A stretch of DNA of 64,000 nucleotides, taken from positions 1,922,001 to 1,986,000 of the forward strand of contig NZ_JQLU01000005.1 in NCBI RefSeq assembly GCF_000744375.1, read 5' to 3'. The translations under genes were made by a program, and so were the position numbers. This DNA is from Carnobacterium gallinarum DSM 4847. GTDB lineage: Bacteria > Bacillota > Bacilli > Lactobacillales > Carnobacteriaceae. Below, one piece after another: positions 7,121-15,674 of the stretch. A model generated the notes under the pieces. The model was not told the DNA's origin. It ran no database searches and saw only the letters and a list, made by a program, of their open reading frames with translations. The stretch's first letter is position 1. Every line of letters begins with the position of its first letter.

Positions 7121-8407
7121 ATGGTTTATACAGAAATTCCAACATCAGTTAAGAATTTAATGAATACGATTACAGAAAAGTGTGAAAGCCATCCTAGATG
7201 GGCAGAAAATTTCAATGCCTGTTTTGCAAATACATTATTAACAACGGTGAAACGTCATGAAGATGGGACAACTTTTGTGTTGACTGGCGATATTCCAGCG
7301 ATGTGGTTACGCGATTCGACGGCGCAAGTTCGTCCTTATTTAACCGTTGCTAAAGAAGATCAAGATATTGCCGATATGATTGCTGGTTTAGTTGAAAAAC
7401 AATTAGGTTATATCAATTTAGATCCATACGCTAATGCATTTAATGAAGCAGCAGATGGTGCAGGACATCAAGACGACCACACAAAAATGAACCCATGGAT
7501 TTGGGAGCGTAAATATGAGATCGATTCATTGTGCTACCCACTACAATTAAGCTATTTATTATGGAAAGCAACAGGAAGAACTGATCAATTCAATCAAACC
7601 TTCCACGAAGCAGTGAAAAATGTCTTAGAAGTTTGGGAAACAGAGCAAAATCATACAAACTCTCCCTATAATTTTGTTCGAGACACGACTCGCGAAGAAG
7701 ACACGTTAGTAAATGACGGTCTTGGTTCGCCGATTGCAGAAACTGGAATGACTTGGTCAGGATTTAGACCTAGTGATGATCGCTGTATTTATCATTATTT
7801 AGTTCCAGCGAATATGTTTGCTGTTGTTGTGTTGGACTATTTAACAGAAATTTATACGGATATTTTAAAAGATACAGCTCCAGTAGAACGAATTGAAACA
7901 GTGCGTCAAGCCATTCAAACAGGGATCAATCAACATGGTGTTGTAAAAAATCAAGCAAATGAAGCGATTTATGCCTATGAAGTTGATGGGTTAGGCAATT
8001 ACAGTATTATGGATGATTCCAATGTACCCAATCTAATGGCGGCGCCTTATCTAGGCTATTGTTCAGAAACGGACCCAACTTATCTAGCTACTCGCAAAAC
8101 GTTATTAAGTAAAGAAAATCCTTTCTATTATGAAGGGGAATTTGCTAAAGGAATTGGGAGTTCTCACACTCCAGAAAATTATGTGTGGCCGATTGCGATG
8201 GCAATGGAAGGGCTAACAACTAGTGATAAAGCTGTGAAGGAGCGTATTTTAAATACACTAGTTGCAACGGATGCAGGAACGAATTTGATGCATGAAGGCT
8301 TTGATGTAAATAATCCGGAAAACTATACAAGAGAATGGTTCTCTTGGGCGAATATGATGTTCTGTGAATTAGTAATGGATTACTTTGACATTCGGATTGA
8401 AAAATAA
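7121..8407 (+). CDS. GH125 exo-alpha-1,6-mannosidase
   Basis: The 428-residue cytoplasmic enzyme (no signal peptide) matches metal-independent GH125 exo-alpha-1,6-mannosidases in length and motifs: GDIPAMWLRDSTAQVRPY (residues 56-73), MNPWIWERKYEIDSLCYP (123-140), SGFRPSDD ending at Asp220, and HEGF at 391-394. Asp220 and the Glu of HEGF correspond to the general acid and base of studied GH125 enzymes, as I recall them. It would remove alpha-1,6-mannose from high-mannose N-glycan pieces inside the cell. The start ATG follows AAGGAGCG. It is first in an operon with the GH38 gene 25 bases downstream, behind an operator-controlled promoter. A similar GH125/GH38/GH92/ROK gene set forms the N-glycan degradation locus of Streptococcus pneumoniae. 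Confidence 0.9.
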   Translation: MVYTEIPTSVKNLMNTITEKCESHPRWAENFNACFANTLLTTVKRHEDGTTFVLTGDIPAMWLRDSTAQVRPYLTVAKEDQDIADMIAGLVEKQLGYINLDPYANAFNEAADGAGHQDDHTKMNPWIWERKYEIDSLCYPLQLSYLLWKATGRTDQFNQTFHEAVKNVLEVWETEQNHTNSPYNFVRDTTREEDTLVNDGLGSPIAETGMTWSGFRPSDDRCIYHYLVPANMFAVVVLDYLTEIYTDILKDTAPVERIETVRQAIQTGINQHGVVKNQANEAIYAYEVDGLGNYSIMDDSNVPNLMAAPYLGYCSETDPTYLATRKTLLSKENPFYYEGEFAKGIGSSHTPENYVWPIAMAMEGLTTSDKAVKERILNTLVATDAGTNLMHEGFDVNNPENYTREWFSWANMMFCELVMDYFDIRIEK

Positions 8408-8432
8408 AAAGAATTTAAAGGAGCAAAAAAAC

Positions 8433-11126
8433 ATGAAAAAAGTTTATATTTTAGCTCATAGTCACTGGGATCGTGAATGGTACATGGCTTATGAACAGCA
8501 TCATATGCGTTTAGTCGAGTTGATGGATGATTTATTGGAATTATTTGAAACAGATCCTGATTTTAATAGCTTTCATTTAGATGGTCAAACGATTATATTA
8601 GATGATTATTTACAAGTTCGTCCAGAAAAACGTGATTTAGTCCAAAAATATATTACCGAAGGCAAATTAAAAATTGGACCTTTCTATATTTTACAAGATT
8701 CATTTTTAACAAGTAGTGAATCAAATACCCGTAATATGTTAGTTGGGATGGAAGAAAGTAAAAAATGGGGCGCTCCGGTCAAATTAGGCTATTTCCCAGA
8801 TACATTTGGAAATATGGGGCAAACACCGCAAATGATGCGTCAAGCTGGTTTAGATGTAGCGGCTTTTGGACGTGGTGTCAAACCAACAGGCTTCAACAAT
8901 GTTGTAATCAATGATGAAAAATATGCATCACAATATTCTGAAATGTGGTGGGAAGGTCCGGACGGTTCAGAAATTTTAGGTTTGTTATTCGCTAACTGGT
9001 ACAGCAACGGCAATGAAATTCCAGTTGATAAGGATGAAGCGAAAGCTTTTTGGGAAGTGAAATTAAAAGATGCTGAAGCGTATGCATCGACAGGACATTT
9101 ATTAATGATGAACGGTTGCGATCATCAACCAGTTCAAAAAGATTTGTCAGCAGCAATCCGCACAGCGAATGAATTGTATCCAGATATTGAATTTGTTCAT
9201 ACTGATTTTGATACGTATATTACGGCTTTGAAGGATGCTTTACCAGAAGATTTAAGCACGATTACTGGGGAGATTACTTCTCAAGAAACAGAAGGCTGGT
9301 ACACATTAGCGAATACTGCTTCTGCTCGTATTTATCTAAAACAGTGGAATACAAAGGTATCTCGTCAGCTGGAAAATATTGCAGAACCGTTGGCAACGAT
9401 GGCTTTTGATGTTACTGGAGAGTACCCACACGATACGTTAAGTTACGCTTGGAAAACCTTGATGCAAAATCACCCACATGACAGTATTTGTGGTTGTAGT
9501 ATTGATGAAGTCCATCGTGAAATGATGACTCGTTTTGAGAAAGCGAATGAAGTTGGGAAATACGTAGCTGATGAAGCCGCTGCTAAATTAGTTGCTGAAA
9601 TTCAAACAGATCGTCTAGCTGAAAATGATAAGAAAATTATTCCTTTTGTTGTCTTTAATACAAGTGGCTCTAAGAAGACAGGGATTATGGAAACACGGAT
9701 TGAACTGAATCGTCTACCATTTGGCAAAGACAGAAAACAACCACACGAACTTTACAACCAAGTTAAAAATGAAAAATTACCAAACTTTATCGTTAAAAAT
9801 AGCCAAGGCACAATAGTGACAGCAGAGATTAGTGATGCAGGAGCTGAGTTTGGTTATGACTTACCAAAAGATAAATTTAGACAACCCTTTATGGCACGTT
9901 ATGTAACGGTTAAGATTCCAATGGAACAAATGGCACCACTTTCTTGGGAAACATTTGCCTTAGTAGAAAGTACGGAGACACCAGTAGGACAAGCACGTAC
10001 AATCGTTTCAGAGAATGGCAAGCAAATGGAAAATGCATTTATTCAATTAACGGTAGCCGACAATGGTTTAGTAACAATCGTTGATAAAGTAACAGAAGAA
10101 AGTTACACAGATTTATTGAACTTTGAAAATGTTGGGGATTTAGGCAATGAATATATCTTTAAACAACCGAATCATGACCAAGCAATCTTATCAGGAAACA
10201 CAAAAGCCAAAATTACAGTGTTACATGATTCAGCAAGTTATGGTGAGATTGAAATTTGCCATCAATTGGAAATTCCAGTTGCCATGGAAGAACTGTTACT
10301 TGAAGAACAAAAAGCTGTAATTGAATTCAGAAATCGTCAATCCCAACGGTCTAAGCAGATGGCGACTTTTGAAATCCGTACGAAAGTTTTGTTAGAAAAA
10401 GGAAGTCAGCAAGTAAAATTTGCAACAAGCTTTAATAATCAAATGAAGGATCATCGTCTACGTGTACTTTTCCCAACAAATATTGCAACGAATGTGCATT
10501 ATGCAGATAGCATTTATGAAGTTGCTGAACGTTCTAATACAGTTGATGCAGCTTGGAAGAATCCTACAAATCCACAACATCAACATGCATTTGTTAATGT
10601 GCATGATGGAACTCATGGTGTAACCGTAGCGAACTTTGGTTTAAATGAATATGAGATTTTAGCAGATCAAACAACCATTGCAGTTACATTATTACGAGCA
10701 GTTGGTGAGCTTGGTGACTGGGGCTATTTCCCAACTCCAGAAGCACAGTGTCTTGGGGAATCAGAAGTTCATTATGGAATTTCTTTCCATGGTACAGCAG
10801 ACGTTACTAGAACGTATCATGAAGCGATGGTGGCACAAGTTCCTTTTAGTAGCTATCAAACGGAGATTCATACAGGTGAGCTGCCTGTTCAGCATCAGTA
10901 TGCAGTAGTAGCAGGCGAAGATGTTGCCTTAACAGCATTTAAACGCAAAGAAAATGAAACCAATATTATTACTCGTTTATATAATTTGACCAATGAGCTT
11001 GCTGAATTTACGCTAGAAATTCCAGAAAAAACGCCAGAACTATGTAATTTATTAGAAGAGCCAATGGCGGGATCTATTGTGAATACAGCAACACCACATG
11101 AGATTATTAGTTATAAATGGAAGTAA
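8433..11126 (+). CDS. GH38 alpha-mannosidase
   Basis: The 897-residue protein has the GH38 layout: N-terminal catalytic domain (about 1-275), three-helix bundle (280-380; NHPHDSICGCSIDEVH), then beta domains. HSHWDREW (residues 9-16) gives the zinc ligands His11 and Asp13, and YFPDTFGN supplies the likely nucleophile Asp123. I choose the ATG at 8433, with AAAGGAGC upstream and the conserved motif right at the N-terminus; the upstream in-frame ATG at 8385 would overlap GH125 and lacks a site. Family members of this bacterial type hydrolyse alpha-1,3 (and other) mannosidic bonds. It is intracellular and works with GH125 and GH92 on high-mannose glycans. A terminator follows at 11140. Confidence 0.9.
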   Translation: MKKVYILAHSHWDREWYMAYEQHHMRLVELMDDLLELFETDPDFNSFHLDGQTIILDDYLQVRPEKRDLVQKYITEGKLKIGPFYILQDSFLTSSESNTRNMLVGMEESKKWGAPVKLGYFPDTFGNMGQTPQMMRQAGLDVAAFGRGVKPTGFNNVVINDEKYASQYSEMWWEGPDGSEILGLLFANWYSNGNEIPVDKDEAKAFWEVKLKDAEAYASTGHLLMMNGCDHQPVQKDLSAAIRTANELYPDIEFVHTDFDTYITALKDALPEDLSTITGEITSQETEGWYTLANTASARIYLKQWNTKVSRQLENIAEPLATMAFDVTGEYPHDTLSYAWKTLMQNHPHDSICGCSIDEVHREMMTRFEKANEVGKYVADEAAAKLVAEIQTDRLAENDKKIIPFVVFNTSGSKKTGIMETRIELNRLPFGKDRKQPHELYNQVKNEKLPNFIVKNSQGTIVTAEISDAGAEFGYDLPKDKFRQPFMARYVTVKIPMEQMAPLSWETFALVESTETPVGQARTIVSENGKQMENAFIQLTVADNGLVTIVDKVTEESYTDLLNFENVGDLGNEYIFKQPNHDQAILSGNTKAKITVLHDSASYGEIEICHQLEIPVAMEELLLEEQKAVIEFRNRQSQRSKQMATFEIRTKVLLEKGSQQVKFATSFNNQMKDHRLRVLFPTNIATNVHYADSIYEVAERSNTVDAAWKNPTNPQHQHAFVNVHDGTHGVTVANFGLNEYEILADQTTIAVTLLRAVGELGDWGYFPTPEAQCLGESEVHYGISFHGTADVTRTYHEAMVAQVPFSSYQTEIHTGELPVQHQYAVVAGEDVALTAFKRKENETNIITRLYNLTNELAEFTLEIPEKTPELCNLLEEPMAGSIVNTATPHEIISYKWK

Positions 11127-11139
11127 GTAAGTAGGATCT

Positions 11140-11187
11140 AAGTATGTTTTCCTTGGTAAAGTCTAACAAGGTGAGCATACTTATTTT
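11140..11187 (+). terminator. Terminator after GH38
   Basis: AAGTATG (11140-11146) pairs with CATACTT (11176-11182), and CCTTG (11151-11155) with CAAGG (11167-11171). ATTTTC follows. It ends the GH125-GH38 transcript. Confidence 0.6.
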
Positions 11188-11534
11188 CATTTAGGTACTT
11201 TTTGATTTGGAATGCCTGTGATTTTACAACATTCAGTAAATCTCTGATGTGTTATTTTTCCAGCTAATTCATTAAAATTTTTTAGATAATCACGGAAAAA
11301 TTATAATTAAAATATAACTATATATATTATAAAGGGAATATAGAATGGTTTCAATAAAAACAATGGATTTTTATTGAAAAATAGTGTGTAATTTGTTGAG
11401 TGGATAAGCATGATTCAGGTGCCTTTATTTTTATACAACCTTAGTGACTTCTTTTAATTGTTTTTAATAAAAGATAGCGCATTCACGGTAAAAAGTTTAT
11501 ACTATTGAAGAGACGTATAAAGGAGGATTTTTGC
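11188..11534. other. 347-base AT-rich gap before the ROK gene, no gene seen
   Basis: No convincing frame or RNA is visible. TATACT at 11498-11503 could be a -10 for the ROK gene, but no good -35 stands at the right distance. The gap and the terminator at 11140 suggest the ROK gene has its own promoter. Confidence 0.4.
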
Positions 11535-12410
11535 ATGGCAATACTAGCATTTGATATGGGTGGAACAGCAGTAAAATATGGGGTTTGGTTAGATAACCAA
11601 TTAACTGCACAAGGGAATTTTCCAACTCCAACGACATGGGAAGAATTAAAAACAACTTTTTTTAAAGTGAAAAATCAATTAGCTGAAAATTACACGATTA
11701 CAGGAGTAGCGGTAAGTGCGCCTGGTTCAGTGGCTACAGAAGAAGGAGTAATTTATGGAATTAGTGCAATTCCTTATATTCACTTTTTCCCAATCCAAAA
11801 AGAAATGGAAGACCTTTTAGGAGTACCCGTTACGCTGGAGAACGATGCCAACTGTGCGGCTTTAGCAGAAGTTTGGCAAGGTGCTGCTAAAGGCAAACAG
11901 AATGTTCTTTTTGTAGTTATCGGAACCGGAATTGGTGGAGCTGTGATCGTGGATGGAAAGCTGCGTAAAGGAGAGCATCTTTACGGTGGTGAATTTGGGA
12001 TAATGATTCTAGATAATGGGAGAAGTTTCAGTGATTTAGGAACCGCAGCAAATATGGCTCGCCGTTATTCTGAAGATAAAGGAACGCTTTTCACTGGAAA
12101 AGAAGTTTTTGAGTTAGCTGAAAAAGGAGAAGTCGATGCTTTAGCAGCCGTTCATGAACTATATCATTATCTAAGCCTAGGTTTATATAACTTACAGTTT
12201 ACCCTTGATCCAGAAATGATAGTTATTGGTGGCGGAATTTCAGAAAAATCAGAGTTATTTACTGAAATCAATCAACGAATAGAAGCACGCTTTGTAGAAA
12301 AAGAAATCAACGATTTTCTACCAACAATTGTTCCATGTAAATACAAAAATGATGCGAATTTAATTGGTGCTGTTGCTGTCTTTAAACAGATTCATCCAGC
12401 GCTTGCGTAG
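11535..12410 (+). CDS. ROK-family sugar kinase (mannosidase locus)
   Basis: The 291-residue protein has the ROK signatures: phosphate-binding FDMGGTAVKYG (residues 6-16), LENDANCAALAE with catalytic Asp104, and the second phosphate loop VVIGTGIGGAV. It lacks the CXCGXXGCXE zinc cluster of many ROK proteins, like the beta-glucoside-kinase subgroup, and has no DNA-binding domain, so it is a kinase. The ATG at 11535 has AAAGGAGGA eight bases upstream; an earlier ATG at 11505 lacks one. In the S. pneumoniae N-glycan locus a ROK gene also accompanies the mannosidases, which suggests phosphorylation of released mannose. The substrate is inferred. A paralogue lies at 36624-37529. Confidence 0.8.
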   Translation: MAILAFDMGGTAVKYGVWLDNQLTAQGNFPTPTTWEELKTTFFKVKNQLAENYTITGVAVSAPGSVATEEGVIYGISAIPYIHFFPIQKEMEDLLGVPVTLENDANCAALAEVWQGAAKGKQNVLFVVIGTGIGGAVIVDGKLRKGEHLYGGEFGIMILDNGRSFSDLGTAANMARRYSEDKGTLFTGKEVFELAEKGEVDALAAVHELYHYLSLGLYNLQFTLDPEMIVIGGGISEKSELFTEINQRIEARFVEKEINDFLPTIVPCKYKNDANLIGAVAVFKQIHPALA

Positions 12411-12425
12411 TAGTACACGATATCT

Positions 12426-12469
12426 AAAAGACTCCTTTCTATGACCGTTATAGAAAGGAGTCTTTTTTA
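12426..12469 (+). terminator. Strong terminator after the ROK gene
   Basis: A 17-bp near-perfect stem (arms beginning AAAAGACTCC and ending GGAGTCTTTT) around a 7-base loop, followed by Ts. Confidence 0.85.
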
Positions 12470-12573
12470 TTTTCATTTTTAGGAAAAAATAAAAAGTGAA
12501 AATGAAATAGGACAATAGCTATCGTAGAATGAATTTGATATAATAAAAATAATAATAGAAGGAGTGTTATAAA

Positions 12574-12981
12574 ATGGATGACTTAAATAAAAAAAGTGAA
12601 TTTGAAAGTTTTTTAAAAACGCATGTAACAGATATGCAAGAGAAAAAAACTGCTACATATCAATGTTATGTTTCTAATTATCCAGAGTTACAAGAGTATT
12701 TCCCACACGTGCATAAGATTAGTATTATTGAAGAAATTCAATTATGTAAAGAAATTGAGAATGTTTATTTAACCTTTTTTAGTATTGCTGTACCAGAAGG
12801 TGACGTTTATGGAGAATATAAATTACGATCTATTGAAGTGAATGAGAAGTTATTTACTCTGAAAAAGATTAAAGGTCTGATTGAGAAAAGTCAGGAAGAC
12901 AATGTAGCCAATATTTATTTAATGGAGGATATTTTAAAAAATAAACTCTTGGAATTAAACGAAGAAGCGATTTTATTTTAA
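12574..12981 (+). CDS. Hypothetical cytoplasmic protein, 135 aa
   Basis: I do not recognise this 135-residue acidic protein. It has no signal peptide or membrane segment; it looks mixed helix and strand, with a basic C-terminal helical half (LFTLKKIKGLIEK, LEDILKNKLLEL-like). The ATG follows GAAGGAGTG at normal spacing. TATAAT at 12539-12544 may be its -10. It stands alone between two terminators, so it is monocistronic. Its position within the mannosidase locus may be chance. Codon use looks like its neighbours. Confidence 0.6.
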   Translation: MDDLNKKSEFESFLKTHVTDMQEKKTATYQCYVSNYPELQEYFPHVHKISIIEEIQLCKEIENVYLTFFSIAVPEGDVYGEYKLRSIEVNEKLFTLKKIKGLIEKSQEDNVANIYLMEDILKNKLLELNEEAILF

Positions 12982-13018
12982 ACAAGAAGAAACTGAGAGC
13001 TACGTCTAAAAATAATAG

Positions 13019-13075
13019 AAACCACAAGAACTCGAATTTACAACGAATGAGTTCTTATGGTTTATGTTTTTATTT
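13019..13075 (+). terminator. Terminator after the 135-aa gene
   Basis: A 15-bp stem with one mismatch (AAACCACAAGAACTC at 13019-13033 with GAGTTCTTATGGTTT at 13049-13063) followed by a T-rich tail. It separates the gene from the convergent GH92. Confidence 0.75.
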
Positions 13076-13091
13076 AAAGGATGTTCATTTA

Positions 13092-15278
13092 TTATTTTTG
13101 AATCGAGAAGGGTAGCTCCTCAGCTGCATAATCTTGATGAACAGGAGCTAAACCCAACTGAACAGACATTTCAGCACCTGCAAGTAAATCTTTATGAGTG
13201 ATAAATAATTTTTTGTAAGGGTGTTGATTTAATTTGAAATCAGCGACAAAGTTAGATTGTGGATTGTTATTTTCAGTTGTAACTTTGACGGTTTTGCCAT
13301 TCGCTAAATCAATCTCAACTGTATCAAATAGTGGAATGCCACGGACGTATTCACCACTACCAGGAGTTACAGGATAGAAGCCCATTGAGCTAAAGACGTA
13401 CCAACCTGCCATACTTCCATTATCTTCATCCCCAGGATAGCCATCAAATCCACTATTGAATAGACGAGTCATCATTTGTTTTAACACAACTTGAGAAGAA
13501 GCCGGTTCCCCAACATAGTTGAATAGATAAGGAATGTGGAAGCTTGGCTGATTAGAAATTGCCACTTGCCCAAAATCAACCCCAGCCATTTCGCTCATTT
13601 CATGAATCTCAAAGCCATAACCTAAAACATCAAAGTGAGGCGGCGTGTTACATAAATCTGTAATTTTTTTGAAAAAGGCTTCTGCAGAACCGTATTCATT
13701 AATTAAACCTTGGAAATCTTGGTAGACAGCAAAACTATTTTGCCATGCACTTCCTTCAGTATAGTCTAAGCCCCAGTCAAATTGATTGAATGGCGAACGG
13801 AATTTGCCAGCAGCATCTTTGCCACGCATAAAGCCAGATTCAGAGTCAAAGATAGTGCGATAATTTAAGGCGCTTTGACGATAATTCGCAGCAATATCGG
13901 TTTTTCCTAATAAGTTTGCTACTTGGCTAATACAAAAATCGCTATAAGCGTAATCTTGTGTATGGTTGACACTCTCATGATGCTTCGTCGTAACATAACC
14001 ATATTTCAGATAATCTAAGGTTCCTTGGCGTCCATAGTGGGGATTGTCGCTTTGTTGCGTTGCGGCTTTTAGCATCGCTGTTAGGAATTGTTCCATTTTT
14101 TCTTGTGTTAGGATTCCTTTGACAGCAGCATCAGCAATGACAGCATCGATCAAAGTTCCTGGCATTAATCCACGTTCGTCGGGAGATAACCATTTTGGCA
14201 AATATCCTGCTTCTTTATAAGAATTTAAATAGCCTTCTAGCATTTCTTGATATTCAACAGGAGCAATCAAGGAATAAAGAGGATAGACCGTTTTATAGGT
14301 ATCCCAAAAACCATTATTGGTGTATAAAACGCCGTTTGCTACAGCTTTAGCAGTTGTATTATAATGAATTGGCTGGTTTCTAGCATCTAATTCATAGAAT
14401 TTTTGTGGAAATAAAAACATTCGATAAAGACAAGTATAGAAGGTTTTGACATATTCAGGATTTGTATGAGTGACACGGATTTTACCTAAATAATGATTCC
14501 AACGTTCAGCCGCGGCATCCTTCATTTCAGCAAAGTTTAATTGATTCTCACGTTTAAAATTCAATTCTGCTTGCTCAATACTAATATAAGAAGTTGAAAA
14601 ATTAGCATGAACTTGACTTTGTTCAGCATCCAAGAAACGTAAAATAAAATGTTGACCAAGTCCGTTAGCATCGGTAGCTTGAACAAATTCGTCCTTCTCA
14701 AAATATCCAGTATTCGCTAAGTCAATCTTGTAATCAAATGTCATTGTAAAATATAGTCCAAAGTTCTCATCGGAGCAACCAGAAAAATTATTAATAAATC
14801 CTGTTACGGTTGACCCTTCAAGATGATACCAACTAGTCCCAGCAGTCGCGTTTAAGATAAAGCCAGCCTGTTCATTTGTTTGATAGTTAATCTGTAACTG
14901 ACCACCGCGTTCTGCTGCAGTTAATTCAGTTGTAATGTTGTAACGTTGCTGCTTCACTTTTAAATAATGGGGTTGGAAGATAGCTTCTTCAGGGCGATAA
15001 GAGCTTTGATAGCTAAAAATATCACCTTTGATACGTGATCCTGCAACCGGTGTCATTAGGAAGTTAGCAAAATCTCCCATCCAAGGGCTTGGTTGATGAC
15101 TAACTCGAATTCCTTGGAAAATGCGGTGATGAGGATTAAAAAACCAACTATTTTCGTTTGAGGTTTGAACAACATAGTGATTCATACCAAATGGAACGGT
15201 TGTATATGGAAGAGCATTTCCGTGAGAATAAGAATGGCTATTATTTGTTCCTTGTCGTGTGTCTACATAATGTAACAT
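13092..15278 (-). CDS. GH92 alpha-1,2-mannosidase
   Basis: The 728-residue protein matches GH92 Ca2+-dependent alpha-mannosidases. The N-terminal beta domain opens with YVDTRQGTNNSHSYSHGN, resembling the usual DPFIGT..HGHT start, and the C-terminal (alpha/alpha)6 part carries GYPGDEDNGSMAGWYVFSSM and the ending GFYPVTPGSGEY. No signal peptide is present, so it is intracellular, unlike many Bacteroides homologues. It would remove terminal alpha-1,2-mannose before GH38/GH125 act. The ATG follows GAGGAAC. It is monocistronic and its promoter carries two copies of the palindrome found at GH125, so the GntR/LacI protein at 5758 probably co-regulates it across about 8 kb. Confidence 0.9.
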   Translation of the reverse strand: MLHYVDTRQGTNNSHSYSHGNALPYTTVPFGMNHYVVQTSNENSWFFNPHHRIFQGIRVSHQPSPWMGDFANFLMTPVAGSRIKGDIFSYQSSYRPEEAIFQPHYLKVKQQRYNITTELTAAERGGQLQINYQTNEQAGFILNATAGTSWYHLEGSTVTGFINNFSGCSDENFGLYFTMTFDYKIDLANTGYFEKDEFVQATDANGLGQHFILRFLDAEQSQVHANFSTSYISIEQAELNFKRENQLNFAEMKDAAAERWNHYLGKIRVTHTNPEYVKTFYTCLYRMFLFPQKFYELDARNQPIHYNTTAKAVANGVLYTNNGFWDTYKTVYPLYSLIAPVEYQEMLEGYLNSYKEAGYLPKWLSPDERGLMPGTLIDAVIADAAVKGILTQEKMEQFLTAMLKAATQQSDNPHYGRQGTLDYLKYGYVTTKHHESVNHTQDYAYSDFCISQVANLLGKTDIAANYRQSALNYRTIFDSESGFMRGKDAAGKFRSPFNQFDWGLDYTEGSAWQNSFAVYQDFQGLINEYGSAEAFFKKITDLCNTPPHFDVLGYGFEIHEMSEMAGVDFGQVAISNQPSFHIPYLFNYVGEPASSQVVLKQMMTRLFNSGFDGYPGDEDNGSMAGWYVFSSMGFYPVTPGSGEYVRGIPLFDTVEIDLANGKTVKVTTENNNPQSNFVADFKLNQHPYKKLFITHKDLLAGAEMSVQLGLAPVHQDYAAEELPFSIQK

Positions 15279-15316
15279 GAAAGTTCCTCATTTCATTAAA
15301 TTTTTTCTTTTTTTAA

Positions 15317-15413
15317 ATGATATATCAATAATTGGATTATAACATAAAAAAGAAAAGAGTATAGTGTTTTTTTTGATATTTATCTATTTTTAAAGTGTTT
15401 CATGATATATCAT
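15317..15413 (-). promoter_or_regulatory. GH92 promoter region with two palindromic operators
   Basis: ATGATATATCAA (15317-15328) and the perfect ATGATATATCAT (15402-15413) have centres 85 bases apart, close to eight helical turns. A minus-strand -10 TATAAT (complement of 15336-15341) lies between them. This fits repression by looping or dual binding. The sites equal those at the GH125 promoter. Confidence 0.6.
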
Positions 15414-15522
15414 TTGTTTTTCGGTTATTCATTAAAGGTAATTTGAAAATGATTCATATGGACTTGAAAAAAACACTGAAAAATGGCAAGAAAAGGGCTT
15501 CTATTTTATCGAATCAAAGGCG

Positions 15523-15550
15523 TTGTTATTATTTTTAAATTTGGTATAAT
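15523..15550 (+). promoter_or_regulatory. Promoter of kup
   Basis: A -35 TTGTTA (15523-15528) and -10 TATAAT (15545-15550) are separated by 16 bases, about 125 bases before the start codon. I see no c-di-AMP riboswitch fold in the leader. Confidence 0.5.
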
Positions 15551-15674
15551 CAAGCTTAGTATTAACCATACAATATAACAGAAAAGTGTGAGCTATGAAA
15601 GAAGCGGAAAAACGATTTTAATAAAATAAGAATAAAGAAATGTACAACAAAAATGACGACAAAAAGTTGGGGGA

